Origin: Candidatus Angelobacter sp. Gp1-AA117
GTDB lineage: Bacteria; Acidobacteriota; Terriglobia; Terriglobales; Acidobacteriaceae
DNA length: 64,000 nt
Direction: 5' to 3'
Assembly (NCBI GenBank): GCA_003223515.1
Contig: QHVI01000065.1
Span: 1 to 64,000, forward strand
This document shows, in pieces, positions 44,736-53,991 of the stretch (positions are counted from its first letter, which is position 1; the number at the start of each line of letters is the position of its first letter). The translations under genes and the position numbers were made by a program. The notes below the pieces were generated by a model. It did not search any database and was not told the origin of the DNA. It saw nothing but the letters and a program-made list of their open reading frames with translations.

Positions 44736-44841
44736 GGATTCGTGGCTCGAATCCCGCTGTCCAGCAATAGAGCTGGGGCGATATTGTTGGACAGCTAAAA
44801 GTTTGAGGGACGCAAGGTGATTAAACCCTGCGTCTCTTTTT
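44736..44841 (+). ncRNA. Structured RNA candidate: two stem-loops plus intrinsic terminator
   Basis: Three hairpins follow each other. GGATTCG-TGGCT-CGAATCC lies at 44736-44754. A 14-bp stem (GCTGTCCAGCAATA / TATTGTTGGACAGC, one G-U) lies at 44756-44795. A terminator (GGGACGCA / TGCGTCTC followed by T5) lies at 44807-44841. Together they look like a compact non-coding RNA or a leader that ends before the lipoprotein gene at 44995. A tRNA or tmRNA is excluded by the lack of a cloverleaf. No known riboswitch core was recognised. Strand is set by the U tract. Confidence 0.5.
44807..44841 (+). terminator. Intrinsic terminator of the structured RNA
   Basis: An eight-bp stem GGGACGCA / TGCGTCTC, one G-U pair, followed by TTTTT. 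Confidence 0.75.
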
Positions 44842-44994
44842 GCTTATCAGGCTCCTCTTATGAACTGAATCCGGTCACTCGTCTTTCGGCAGAAGTACCA
44901 TGCAAGCATTTCCCTCCAGTCACCCTGTCTAATCCATTCTTAATTCATTAATGAGGTTTTTGTCTTAATACAGATTAAGCCCACAGGAATTACA

Positions 44995-45867
44995 GTGTTC
45001 CGCCACTGGCCGAAACTCAGGTTCGTTCTTGGGGGGGTGATCTTGCGGCATCGGGATTTCACAGCGGCTATCTCTCTACTTCTGCTTCTTGCAGCATTAG
45101 CCTTGGCAGGATGCGGTGGCAGCACAACTCCTGCACAGAGCGCTCAGACCGTAAAGCCTCCAAGTGGAACAGGAGGAAGCGGGGGGACTGGAGGAAATGT
45201 CCCAGCCGGCGCTACCGTGATTGACAACGTTGAGGACACGCCCAACTGGCTCACCTGCGGGGCTTGCGGCAATGATGGGGCTACTGGAGCCATCGCTCCG
45301 CATTCGATATCAATAGGCGTGCCGTCGCCCAGTGAAGATGGCCGGGCCACGCAGTTTTCCATAGCCGCTACCGTGCCCTTTACAAACATTTACTGGTACC
45401 AGCAGCACACCCCGGTGCGCGACCAACTCAGCTTCCTGATGTATGAATTCGATCTTTATATTCCCGTGGGTTCGGAAAATGCACCCCAGGCAATTGAGTT
45501 TGAGTGCCAGCAGATTCTGAATGGATGGGTCTACAACTACAGTTGGCAGGCGATCTACACGATGAACCTGTGGCGCATCTTTAATTATGGCGCCAAGCAG
45601 TGGGAGTCAGCCAATGTTTCCTTTCAGCATTTCACTCCGGGAACCTGGCACCACATGGTGGCCGAGTATCACAATGACGTGACCACGCATTCTGTTTTTC
45701 ACGATGCGCTAACCGTGGATGGCACCCGTTATCCGCTCAACATCCGTCATGACGCATTCTTCTCAGGCTCCAATGACCAGTTCACCAACGCGATCCAACT
45801 CGACAGCAACCTCCACCCCGATCCTTACAGCATCATGGTGGACAAGATGAAGATCACGTATAAATAA
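44995..45867 (+). CDS. Lipoprotein with jelly-roll (LamG/polysaccharide-lyase-like) domain
   Basis: 290 residues. A basic start and hydrophobic helix end in LALAGC, a lipobox. A Gly/Thr-rich linker follows, then a beta-sandwich region with DNVEDTPNWLTCGACGNDG, FLMYEFDLYIPVG and TPGTWHHMVAEYHND. The last of these resembles the strand order of concanavalin-type domains in secreted acidobacterial proteins. A GTG start at 44995 is used; a GTG 45 bases downstream (45040) is a possible alternative. Carbohydrate binding at the cell surface is a reasonable guess; no catalytic residues were identified. Confidence 0.75.
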   Translation: MFRHWPKLRFVLGGVILRHRDFTAAISLLLLLAALALAGCGGSTTPAQSAQTVKPPSGTGGSGGTGGNVPAGATVIDNVEDTPNWLTCGACGNDGATGAIAPHSISIGVPSPSEDGRATQFSIAATVPFTNIYWYQQHTPVRDQLSFLMYEFDLYIPVGSENAPQAIEFECQQILNGWVYNYSWQAIYTMNLWRIFNYGAKQWESANVSFQHFTPGTWHHMVAEYHNDVTTHSVFHDALTVDGTRYPLNIRHDAFFSGSNDQFTNAIQLDSNLHPDPYSIMVDKMKITYK

Positions 45868-45884
45868 CACTGTTCAGCAAAGGT

Positions 45885-45945
45885 TCCTCTCGGAATGACA
45901 GAGGGTAAATGAATTCCCTACATGTTAGCTAAAATGCTCTAGCTC
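45885..45945. repeat. Dispersed repeat (GAATTCCCTAC...CTAAAATGCTCTA)
   Basis: CTCGGAATGACAGAGGGTAA, GAATTCCCTACATGTTAGC and TAAAATGCTCTA also occur, in the same order, at 62120-62187, and TAAAATGCTCT recurs alone near 48627. It overlaps the 3' end of the 45939 gene. Confidence 0.6.
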
Positions 45946-46676
45946 CCGCAATACTTCGCATAGTCCTTGCTCTCTTTTACATTGATCACCGCTCCCGGAC
46001 GGATCACATATTCCGAGGCACCGTATCTGTCTGCGCCTTTCTTCCAATCGTAGGTATAGCCGAGGCGGGTCCAGGGATAGCTGCAGCAATGATCGGGCGG
46101 CGTCAGCACCATGTATGAATCCAGACCCTGCTGCGTAATCCATCGCCGGTGTTCATCGCTCACCCAGTCAGGAAAGACCTGTCCGCATTTCTTGTCCCTC
46201 TGCACATTGCACAGCGTCGGCGTGGTAGGAATCGGATTGAGAGCCGGACGAAAGACGTCACGCTCGTCTACGCTCATGATTACGAAGCGGACGACCGGTG
46301 CATCCGGCTGCAACCCGAGCAACTGTCTCAGCCGCAAGGCCAGATCCTTTTCTTTGAAAGTCTTGCATTTGTTTTGCACTTCGGGCGCAACGGTCACCCA
46401 AATCGCGCGGGTGAGCGTCTGCCTGCCTTCAGGATAGGCATAGTCGGTGAGGGTTACGACAGTGGCCCGGCCTGAATCACTTGTAGGCAGCGGAAATAAA
46501 TCACGAACATTCTCCGGCTTGTAAACGGCTGCATCCATCACAGCGGTGTTGTAATCGACCCAGAGTTCGGCCACGGATGCACCGGTATCCGTCTGAAATG
46601 CCGGAGCAATGCACAGCAACGCAAGCACCAGAACCACGCGCACATACTTTGAAGACTGCCAGGAAGAAAACCGCAT
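45939..46676 (-). CDS. Unknown secreted protein
   Basis: 245 residues with signal peptide (YVRVVLVLALLCIAPAFQ). The rest is alpha/beta with VVTLTDYAYPEGRQTLTRAI and FVIMSVDERDVFRPALNPIP. Seven or so cysteines cluster in the second half (LCNVQRDKKCGQ, PPDHCCSYPW, KYCGS), suggesting disulfides in the periplasm. No family was recognised. It is a single gene, convergent with the lipoprotein gene. Confidence 0.7.
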   Translation of the reverse strand: MRFSSWQSSKYVRVVLVLALLCIAPAFQTDTGASVAELWVDYNTAVMDAAVYKPENVRDLFPLPTSDSGRATVVTLTDYAYPEGRQTLTRAIWVTVAPEVQNKCKTFKEKDLALRLRQLLGLQPDAPVVRFVIMSVDERDVFRPALNPIPTTPTLCNVQRDKKCGQVFPDWVSDEHRRWITQQGLDSYMVLTPPDHCCSYPWTRLGYTYDWKKGADRYGASEYVIRPGAVINVKESKDYAKYCGS

Positions 46677-46893
46677 CGCTCTCTCCTTTATTTATGCAGA
46701 TAAATTGCCGGGGGTAGGTGCTGTTCTTTATACGAGATTTCGGTTTTTACCGCAAAGGTCGCCAAAGGTCGCAAAGGCAACCTTCAAATATCGCGGAAAA
46801 CAGTGGGGAATCCGTTCATCCCGCACCCGTCCGTCTGATGAACGTTCAGGGACTGATTGCTGAATGCTGCTGCTGTTGTACAATCTCGCCTCA

Positions 46894-48519
46894 ATGAACA
46901 CCATGATGGATTACCCGCTCACTCTTGCCCCAGTGCTGGAGCGTGCGGGAATGCTGTTTCCGAATGGACAGATTATCTCCCGTCTACCTGACCGCTCTTT
47001 TCACCGTTATACATATCGTGAGTTTCGCGAGCGGGCGCGCCGCCTGGCCGAGTCTCTCACCGCTGCCGGGCTGCAGTGCGGTGAACGGGTAGCCACACTC
47101 ATGTGGAACCATTACGCGCATTTCGAGGCTTATTTTGGTGTTCCCATTGCAGGCGGCATTCTTCATCCACTGAATCTGCGCCTGCACCCGAATGAAGTTT
47201 CTTACATCGCCAACCATGCCCAGGATCGCTTCCTCATCGTGGATGACGTTCTTCTGCCGGTGCTGGAGAAATTCAAAGCCCAGACCAATTTTGAGCGGAT
47301 ATTTGTTGTGCGTCACTGCTCTGATCGTGTTCCCGAGGGTTTTGAAGATTACGAAGAATGGATCAGCAAGGCGACGGGGGATTTCCAATATCCCGATTTA
47401 CGCGAAACCGATGGCGCTTCCATGTGCTTTACCTCCGGAACCACCGGCAATCCTAAAGGAGTGGTTTACTCGCACCGCTCGATCATCCTGCACAGCCTTG
47501 CTGGAACCATGGCAGACAGTATGGGAGTGTCACAGCGCGACACCATTCTGGTGGGCTCGTCCATGTTTCATGCCAATGCCTGGGGACTGCCGTATACGGC
47601 CGCGCTGGTCGGCGCAAAGCTGGTTTTTCCCGGACCGAATCTCGATGCCGAGAGCCTCTTGAACCTGATGGAAGATGAGCACGTCACTGTGGCTGGCGCC
47701 GTTCCCACCATCTGGCTGCCGATTACCGAGATGCTGGCCAGCCAGAAGGGCCGCTGGAAGCGCGAACATACGCTGCGCATCATGTGTGGAGGCACCGCGC
47801 CACCGGAGGCGCTCATTCGCACTCTTGATGAGCACAAGTTGCACATTATTCATGCCTGGGGCATGACCGAGACTTCACCGGCGGCTACCATGTCAGTTCT
47901 GCGTCCGCACATGGACGACTGGCCGGAAGAGCAGCGCTATGCGATGCGCGCCAGACAGGGCTGGCCTCTGCCGTTTGTTGATCTCCGCATTATGACTCCG
48001 CATGGGGAGGCCCCTCACGATGGCCAGACCCCCGGCGAACTTGAAGTGCGCGGGCCGTGGGTGGCCGGTTCCTACTTCAACGCCCCCGAAACCAGAGATC
48101 GTTGGACGAAAGATGGCTGGTTCCGCACCGGAGACGTTGCCAGCATGGAACCCGACGGCTGTATCAAGCTGGTGGATCGCAGCAAAGACCTGATCAAGTC
48201 CGGCGGTGAATGGATCAGCTCCGTCGATCTGGAAAATGCATTGATGAGCCATCCCGCCGTACGTGAAGCCGGCGTGATTGCCATGCCCCATCCCAAATGG
48301 CAGGAGCGTCCACTGGCCGTAGTTGTGTTACGCGATGGCCAGCAGGCTTCTGCAGAAGAGCTACGAACATTTCTTGGTCAAAAGTTCGCAAAATGGCAAT
48401 TGCCCGACGACTTCGCCTTCGTCAAAGAACTGCCGCATACGTCGATAGGCAAACTCTCCAAAGTCGAACTGCGCAAACAATTCGCAAATTGGGATTGGCA
48501 AACACCTCAACACAGATGA
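46894..48519 (+). CDS. Acyl-CoA synthetase (AMP-forming; fatty-acid CoA ligase type)
   Basis: Activates a carboxylic acid via an acyl-adenylate and transfers it to CoA. The 541 residues carry the P-loop-like motif FTSGTTGNPKGVVYSH, HAWGMTETSPAATMS (A5), DGWFRTGDVASMEPDG (A7), LVDRSKDLIKSGGEW (A8) and the catalytic lysine in the C-terminal TSIGKLSKVELRK. The overall layout matches medium/long-chain acyl-CoA synthetases. Met at 46894 is preferred to 46864 because family members start near MDYPLTL. It is monocistronic. Confidence 0.92.
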   Translation: MNTMMDYPLTLAPVLERAGMLFPNGQIISRLPDRSFHRYTYREFRERARRLAESLTAAGLQCGERVATLMWNHYAHFEAYFGVPIAGGILHPLNLRLHPNEVSYIANHAQDRFLIVDDVLLPVLEKFKAQTNFERIFVVRHCSDRVPEGFEDYEEWISKATGDFQYPDLRETDGASMCFTSGTTGNPKGVVYSHRSIILHSLAGTMADSMGVSQRDTILVGSSMFHANAWGLPYTAALVGAKLVFPGPNLDAESLLNLMEDEHVTVAGAVPTIWLPITEMLASQKGRWKREHTLRIMCGGTAPPEALIRTLDEHKLHIIHAWGMTETSPAATMSVLRPHMDDWPEEQRYAMRARQGWPLPFVDLRIMTPHGEAPHDGQTPGELEVRGPWVAGSYFNAPETRDRWTKDGWFRTGDVASMEPDGCIKLVDRSKDLIKSGGEWISSVDLENALMSHPAVREAGVIAMPHPKWQERPLAVVVLRDGQQASAEELRTFLGQKFAKWQLPDDFAFVKELPHTSIGKLSKVELRKQFANWDWQTPQHR

Positions 48520-48529
48520 CACAGATTAA

Positions 48530-48595
48530 ACAGATCACCACAGATCATTTTTAATGCTCCTGTTTAATGCTCCTGTCTTATCTGTGGTGATCCGT
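48530..48595. repeat. Inverted repeat ACAGATCACCACAGAT with internal direct repeat
   Basis: ACAGATCACCACAGAT (48530-48545) pairs with ATCTGTGGTGATCCGT (48580-48595), one mismatch. The loop holds a 13-bp tandem repeat TTTAATGCTCCTG (48550-48562, 48563-48575). It could act as terminator of the acyl-CoA synthetase gene, but there is no U tract. Confidence 0.6.
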
Positions 48596-48726
48596 GTTCA
48601 TCGGTGGTGAGATTTGGTTTTACCTAAAATGCTCTCCTGTGCAAAACATCTGTGGAAAACCTGCTCTAAATTCTCCAATTCCACATTGACGCAAACCCGT
48701 GAATCGCTGACAATCCAATTCACGCA

Positions 48727-49260
48727 ATGCTGATCTATCTCGCAGGTTCCATTGAATATTCTCCGGACTTAGGCAAAGGATGGCGCGCGCAAATCACGCC
48801 GCTGCTCCAGTCCCTGGGACACGATGTTTACGATCCTGCCAAAGACGAGATGAAGAACCTGAGCGAGACCGAGGTGAGGGAGTTCCGCTCGTGGAAGCAT
48901 AGTGATCTGCCGCGTTTCCAGCAGACCGTCCGCAAGATCATTGCCTATGATCTCGACCTGATCGAGCATCGCTGTGACGCGATTGTCTGCTACTGGGACT
49001 ATCACGCGGGCAAGGGCGCAGGCACCCAGGGAGAGTTGACCTTCGCGCACCGGCTGGGCATTCCTGTCTATCTGGTTTCGGTAATTCCTGTTGCAGAAAT
49101 CAGCGGCTGGCTTTTAGGATGCGCATCAGAAGTCTTTACCGGCTTCGATCAGTTTTGCGAGTTTATGAGCACGACGATGATTCTTATGGACCGCAACCGC
49201 CCTCGGCTGCGCGGAAAGAACTTTACAAATGCAAGCAAAGCAGAAATTCTTGCCAAATGA
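48727..49260 (+). CDS. Nucleoside 2-deoxyribosyltransferase-like protein
   Basis: 177 residues. The start MLIYLAGSIEYSPDLGKGW and the block DAIVCYWDYHAGKGAGTQGE with ELTFAHRLGIPVYLVS match the Rossmann-like deoxyribosyltransferase/DUF4406 superfamily. Its members transfer deoxyribose between bases or hydrolyse nucleotides. The family's Glu nucleophile is probably in the GTQGELTFA stretch. The last 25 or so residues (from LMDRNRPRLRGK) are encoded by a copy of a dispersed repeat and are unlikely to be part of the fold. Thymidine kinase follows 45 bases downstream, pointing to deoxynucleoside salvage. Confidence 0.72.
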   Translation: MLIYLAGSIEYSPDLGKGWRAQITPLLQSLGHDVYDPAKDEMKNLSETEVREFRSWKHSDLPRFQQTVRKIIAYDLDLIEHRCDAIVCYWDYHAGKGAGTQGELTFAHRLGIPVYLVSVIPVAEISGWLLGCASEVFTGFDQFCEFMSTTMILMDRNRPRLRGKNFTNASKAEILAK

Positions 49261-49305
49261 GCCGGAATTTCGATGAAGACTAGAAATCGATAGGGGAAGT
49301 CTGGA

Positions 49306-49920
49306 ATGAATGCAATGCGGGGAAATCTTGGCTGGATTGAAGTAATCTGCGGACCCATGTTCAGCGGCAAGAGCGAAGAATTGATCCGGCGCTTGCGCCG
49401 CACCGAGATCGCCCGCCAGCGCGTGCAAATCTTCAAGCCCCAGATTGACCAGAGATACGCAACCGACCAGATCGTCTCCCACAATGATGCACGCATTCGT
49501 TCCGAGTGCGTAAGCACGGCCGCTGAAGTACAGACCAAGGTTGATTTGCGGACTGAAGTAATCGGGATCGATGAAGCCCAGTTCCTGGGCGACGGGATGG
49601 TTGATCTGGTGGTGCGGCTTGCCGATATGGGCAAACGCATCATCATCGCCGGCCTTGATACGGATTATTTAGGGCGTCCATTTCACCCCATGCCGGAACT
49701 GCTGGCGGTCGCTGACGAGATCCAGAAGACGCTCGCCATCTGCATGCAGTGCGGCAATCCCGCCAAACACACGCAGCGGCTGATCGCCAGTGAAGAACTC
49801 GTGGTAGTAGGCGCAGAAGGAATGTACGAAGCCCGCTGCCGCCGGTGCTTCGAACCAAACCTGGCAGCAGAAGAGATCAGAAGTAAGAAAAAAGCAGAGC
49901 TGGTGGCGACAGTGAAATAG
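49306..49920 (+). CDS. tdk: Thymidine kinase (type II)
   Basis: Phosphorylates thymidine (or deoxyuridine) with ATP. The 204 residues have Walker [18 protein letters not shown], Walker [15 protein letters not shown] and the zinc-binding cysteines [16 protein letters not shown] with [11 protein letters not shown]. The lasso-loop region and length are standard. It is immediately downstream of the deoxyribosyltransferase-like gene, probably cotranscribed. Confidence 0.96.
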   Translation: MNAMRGNLGWIEVICGPMFSGKSEELIRRLRRTEIARQRVQIFKPQIDQRYATDQIVSHNDARIRSECVSTAAEVQTKVDLRTEVIGIDEAQFLGDGMVDLVVRLADMGKRIIIAGLDTDYLGRPFHPMPELLAVADEIQKTLAICMQCGNPAKHTQRLIASEELVVVGAEGMYEARCRRCFEPNLAAEEIRSKKKAELVATVK

Positions 49921-50106
49921 TTTTGGCTCTTGGCTCTTGGCTTTTAGCTATTGCTACCTTAGCGTCCTTTGCGGTTCATTCGCATTGATCTGTGCACTGG
50001 GAATAGTGCAAACCAGCTTCCCGCAAAAGCGGTACAATTTCCTTCCTGTAGAATTACCAATCCGAAATACCTGCTAATTCAGGCTCTTGCTCAAGAGGTG
50101 GTAGAA

Positions 50107-50595
50107 ATGAAAACTAAAATCAATGTCACGGTGAATGGTGTCTCGCACCAGGGTGAAGTCGAGCCGCGCATGCTGCTGGTCCACTACCTGCGTGACGCAC
50201 TCAACCTGACCGGCACTCATATTGGCTGTGAAACATCGCTGTGCGGGGCCTGCACCGTGCTGGTCGATGGACTGGCGGTAAAATCCTGCACCTTGTTTGC
50301 GGTCCAGTTAGATGGCTCGAAGGTCACCACCATCGAAGGACTGGCTGCCGAAGGCAAGCTGCATCCCGTGCAGGAAGGTTTCTGGGAGCACCACGGCCTG
50401 CAATGCGGCTACTGCACTCCCGGCATGATCATGACCGCGGCCCAGATACTGGAACGCAATCCTGATCCCAGTGACGAAGAGATCCGGCACGGCCTGGAGG
50501 GGAACCTCTGCCGCTGCACCGGCTACCAGCACATCGTCCAGGCAGTACAATGCGCTGCCAAAAAAATGAAATCTAAAACGGCTGTTGCCCGCTAA
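50107..50595 (+). CDS. Molybdenum hydroxylase small subunit, two [2Fe-2S] (CoxS/XdhC type)
   Basis: 162 residues carrying the electron-transfer clusters of a xanthine-oxidase-family enzyme. The plant-type ferredoxin cluster motif is [15 protein letters not shown] with the following SCTLFAV. The second cluster is in [10 protein letters not shown] and [14 protein letters not shown] at 50107 begins [11 protein letters not shown]; the frame upstream to 49969 lacks family similarity. Fourteen bases separate it from the large subunit. Confidence 0.93.
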   Translation: MKTKINVTVNGVSHQGEVEPRMLLVHYLRDALNLTGTHIGCETSLCGACTVLVDGLAVKSCTLFAVQLDGSKVTTIEGLAAEGKLHPVQEGFWEHHGLQCGYCTPGMIMTAAQILERNPDPSDEEIRHGLEGNLCRCTGYQHIVQAVQCAAKKMKSKTAVAR

Positions 50596-50609
50596 CCTCT
50601 GGAGGCCCC

Positions 50610-53027
50610 ATGGCGGAAAATTACGTAGGCAAAAGAGTAAAGCGTACTGAAGACCCGCGCCTCATTCAGGGTCTGGCCCATTATGTGGATGACATCAAGC
50701 TGCCGGACACGCTCCATGCTGTGTTCCTGCGCTCCATCTATGCGCATGCCCGCATTAAGAGCGTGGACACCAGCGCCGCCGCGAAGGTCCCCGGCGTTGT
50801 TGCCGTCTATACCGGCAAAGATGTTTCAGCCAAAATTGGCCCGGTGCCCTGCGCCGGCGCGCTGCCGGACTTGAAGACGCCTGATCACCGCGTGCTGGCC
50901 ACCAACAAGGTTTATTTTGTCGGACACCCGATTGCGGTTGTGGTGGCAGAAAACCGCTATGCTGCCAAAGACGCTGCCGATCTGATCCAGGTGGATTATG
51001 AAGAACTGCCGGTGGCGCTCGATGAAGAGAAGGCCACGCAACCCGGGAGTCCGGTGATTCATGAGCAGTTTGGCACCAACGTGGCTTATAAGCTGACCGC
51101 CGGTGAAGGCGACATTGAAGCCGCGCTGAAATCCGCAGACAAAGTCATCAAACAGCGCATCCTTAACCAGCGCCTTGCGCCCATTGCCATGGAGCCGCGT
51201 GGCGTTCTGGTCCGTTATTATCCCGGCGAGCAGGAACTCACCATGTGGACCTCCACCCAGATTCCCCACCTGGCGCGCACCCAGATCGCACTGATGCTGG
51301 GTTTCCCTGAGAACAAGTTCCGTCTGATCGCCCCGGAAGTGGGCGGCGGCTTCGGTTCCAAGCTGAACGTCTATGCTGAAGAGGCGCTGCTGGGCTGGAT
51401 TGCCATGCAACTGAACCGTCCGGTGAAGTGGATTGAATCACGGCGCGAAAACATCCAGGCCACCATCCATGGACGCGGCCAGACTGGCTATCTGGAAATC
51501 GGCTATAAGAAGGATGGCACGATCACCGGACTGCGTTACAACGTCTTTGCTGATCTCGGCTCTTACTTCCAGCTATTGACTCCGGCCATTCCCACTTTGA
51601 CCGGACTGATGCTCTCCGGCTGCTACAAAATTCCCGCGATCCAGATCAACGTGACCGGCGTCTTTACTAACAAGATGGCCACGGATGCCTATCGCGGCGC
51701 CGGACGCCCCGAAGCGACATACGTTGTGGAGCGCGCACTCGACCTGGTGGCCGCCGATATGGGCAAGGACCCGGTGGAGGTGCGCCGCAAGAACTTTCCC
51801 GCGCCCAGCGAATTTCCATTCAAGACCGCAACCGGACTTTTCTATGACAGCGGCAACTACGAAGGTGCGCTGAAGAAGGCCCTCGACATCTCCGGCTACC
51901 ACAAATTGCGCGACGAGCAGGCCAAGGCACGCAAGGAAGGCCGACTGATCGGCATCGGTGTGTCCACCTATGTAGAAATCTGCGCGCTCGGGCCATCGCA
52001 GGCCATGCCTGCCGGAGGCTGGGAGAGCGCCACCGTAAGGATCGAGCCGACCGGGAAAGTCACGGTCCTGACCGGTGCTTCTCCTCATGGCCAGGGACAG
52101 GAAACCTCATTCGCGCAGCTGGCTGCCGACCAGTTGGGCGTGCATATTAATGATGTGACCGTCATCCACGGTGATACCTCCATTGTGCAGTACGGTATCG
52201 GCACCTTCGGCAGCCGCGCTACCGCCGTAGGCGGCACCGCAGTCTGGTACGCCATTGAAAAACTGAAAGAAAAAGCCAACAAGATTGCTCATCATTTGCT
52301 TGAGGCCGGTGAAGGAAAGGTCACTTTCAAAGACGGCAAGTTCTCGGTCGAAGCTCCCAAAGTGAAAGCCGCCTCCGTGCCTGAGCCTGTCCTTCCGGCT
52401 GCGGGTATGGCGCCGGGCGCATCGTTGCCTGATCCGGAGCCGCATGGAAAACACGTCTCGCTTCAAGATGTAGCCTTGGCAGCACACCTGGCCAAGAGCC
52501 TGCCGCAAGACATGGAACCGGGACTCTCAGCAACGTACTTCTTCGAGCCGAAGAATTTCACCTTTCCTTTTGGCACACACATCGCCGTGGTGGAGATTGA
52601 CCGCGAGACCGGCGAGATTCACTTCCAGCGCTACGTCGCCGTCGACGACTGCGGCAAAGTCATCAATCCAATGCTGGTAGATGGACAGGTGCAGGGCGGC
52701 ATCGTGCAGGCGCTGGGGCAGGCGCTGTTTGAAGAAGTAGTTTATGACGACCAGGGACAGCTCGTCAGCGGGACGCTCATGGATTATGCCGTGCCGCGCG
52801 CCAGCAACATTCCATGGATGGAACTCGACCGCACGGAGACGCCCACGGACGTGAATCCCATGGGCGTGAAAGGCGTTGGTGAGGCCGGTACTATCGGCGC
52901 AACGCCTGCCATCGTGGCCGCCGTGGTTGACGCGCTCTCGCCCCTCGGAGTGCGCCATCTCGACATGCCCATCAAGCCGGAAACTGTCTGGCGCATTATC
53001 GGCAAGAACAAGACCGGAGCCGCGTAA
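50610..53027 (+). CDS. Molybdenum hydroxylase large subunit (CoxL/form II-like)
   Basis: 805 residues binding the molybdopterin cytosine dinucleotide cofactor. Family motifs include VGKRVKRTEDPRLIQGLAHY at the start, APEVGGGFGSKLNVYAEEAL, and MGVKGVGEAGTIGATPAIV near the end. The active-site loop reads AYRGAGRPEATYVVE. CO dehydrogenase form I carries AYRCSFR, so true CO oxidation is not supported. The AYRGAGR type is usual in form II and related aldehyde, purine or aromatic hydroxylases. The substrate cannot be named. It lies between the iron-sulfur and FAD subunit genes. Confidence 0.93.
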   Translation: MAENYVGKRVKRTEDPRLIQGLAHYVDDIKLPDTLHAVFLRSIYAHARIKSVDTSAAAKVPGVVAVYTGKDVSAKIGPVPCAGALPDLKTPDHRVLATNKVYFVGHPIAVVVAENRYAAKDAADLIQVDYEELPVALDEEKATQPGSPVIHEQFGTNVAYKLTAGEGDIEAALKSADKVIKQRILNQRLAPIAMEPRGVLVRYYPGEQELTMWTSTQIPHLARTQIALMLGFPENKFRLIAPEVGGGFGSKLNVYAEEALLGWIAMQLNRPVKWIESRRENIQATIHGRGQTGYLEIGYKKDGTITGLRYNVFADLGSYFQLLTPAIPTLTGLMLSGCYKIPAIQINVTGVFTNKMATDAYRGAGRPEATYVVERALDLVAADMGKDPVEVRRKNFPAPSEFPFKTATGLFYDSGNYEGALKKALDISGYHKLRDEQAKARKEGRLIGIGVSTYVEICALGPSQAMPAGGWESATVRIEPTGKVTVLTGASPHGQGQETSFAQLAADQLGVHINDVTVIHGDTSIVQYGIGTFGSRATAVGGTAVWYAIEKLKEKANKIAHHLLEAGEGKVTFKDGKFSVEAPKVKAASVPEPVLPAAGMAPGASLPDPEPHGKHVSLQDVALAAHLAKSLPQDMEPGLSATYFFEPKNFTFPFGTHIAVVEIDRETGEIHFQRYVAVDDCGKVINPMLVDGQVQGGIVQALGQALFEEVVYDDQGQLVSGTLMDYAVPRASNIPWMELDRTETPTDVNPMGVKGVGEAGTIGATPAIVAAVVDALSPLGVRHLDMPIKPETVWRIIGKNKTGAA

Positions 53028-53054
53028 ATGCGCTTTAGCGCAATTGGTGGAAGA

Positions 53055-53105
53055 GCGGGCCTTCAGGCCCGCGTTACAGGATGAAAGAGAAAGGGCTTTA
53101 GCCCT
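53055..53105. repeat. Two short palindromes between CoxL and CoxM genes
   Basis: GCGGGCC-TTCA-GGCCCGC (53055-53072) and AGGGCT-TT-AGCCCT (53092-53105) are of the same class as the palindrome at 207-226, with REP-like GGGC/GCCC arms. They could slow mRNA decay or attenuate. Confidence 0.55.
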
Positions 53106-53127
53106 GGTGAAATGACCGGAGAACACC

Positions 53128-53991
53128 ATGATTCCTACTCAATTCGAATACGTTGCCGCCAAGAGCCTCGACGAAGCGCTCTCGTTGCTGGGCAAGCATA
53201 AAGATGATGCCAAGCTCCTGGCCGGAGGCCACAGCCTGATTCCGGCAATGAAACTCCGGCTGGCGCAGCCGCAAGTGCTGATCGACATCAGCCGCATCAA
53301 AGACCTTTCTTATATTCGCGAAGAGAAAGGCCAGGTGCGCATCGGATCCATGACCACGCATTACCAGATCGAGTCTTCCGATCTTTTGCGCCGCATCTGT
53401 CCGCTGCTTCCCGAGACTGCCACTCATCTGGGTGATGTCCAAGTGCGCAACAAAGGAACCATCGGCGGCAGCCTCGCCCACTCCGATCCGGCGGCTGACT
53501 GGCCAGCCGCGGTGCTCGCCTTGGATGCGGAGATTGTCGTTGCCGGGCCCAAAGGCGAGCGCGCCATAAAGGCCGATAAATTCTTTGTCGATCTGCTGAC
53601 CACCGCGCTGGAGCAAGGCGAGATTCTGCGCGAAGTCCGCTTCAACACTCCGCAGGGAACCGTGGGTCAGAGCTATGTAAAAGTCCGCCATCCCGCTTCG
53701 GGATTTGCCGTTGTTGGTGTTGCCGTGAACCTCTCGGTGAATGGCGGCAAGTGCCAGTCAGCAGGAGTCGGCATTACCGGAGTAGCGCCCAAGGCCTACC
53801 GCGCGAGCGGAGTAGAGAAGGCGTTACAAGGCAATGCGCTGGATGCGAAGACGCTCAGCGTAGCCGCAGCCCATGCGAGCGACGGAGTAGATGCGAACAC
53901 AGACCTGTTTGCTTCTGGCGAATACCGCCGCCACCTGGCAGAGGTCTACACGCGCCGCGCGTTGGGAACCGCAGTCTCAAGGGCGAAATGA
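53128..53991 (+). CDS. Molybdenum hydroxylase FAD-binding subunit (CoxM type)
   Basis: 287 residues. The FAD-binding motifs are LLAGGHSLIPAMKLRLAQP and TIGGSLAHSDPAADWPAA, both conserved in CoxM and XdhB-type subunits. DVQVRNKGTIGG continues the second. It passes electrons from the iron-sulfur subunit to the acceptor. Together with the upstream genes it makes the SLM order, instead of the MSL order of canonical cox operons. The 3' end is followed by a repeat- and transposon-filled spacer before the CoxG-like gene. Confidence 0.93.
   Translation: MIPTQFEYVAAKSLDEALSLLGKHKDDAKLLAGGHSLIPAMKLRLAQPQVLIDISRIKDLSYIREEKGQVRIGSMTTHYQIESSDLLRRICPLLPETATHLGDVQVRNKGTIGGSLAHSDPAADWPAAVLALDAEIVVAGPKGERAIKADKFFVDLLTTALEQGEILREVRFNTPQGTVGQSYVKVRHPASGFAVVGVAVNLSVNGGKCQSAGVGITGVAPKAYRASGVEKALQGNALDAKTLSVAAAHASDGVDANTDLFASGEYRRHLAEVYTRRALGTAVSRAK

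Noticed and set aside
44719-44800. Possible tRNA or tmRNA because of CTCGAATCCCGC near a CCAGCA
   Set aside because: The pieces do not form a cloverleaf: the bases before CTCGAAT do not pair with CCCGC, and no anticodon arm fits. The sequence folds as two simple hairpins instead.
50610-53027. Aerobic CO dehydrogenase (form I)
   Set aside because: The active loop reads AYRGAGR and not AYRCSFR, so CO oxidation is not claimed.
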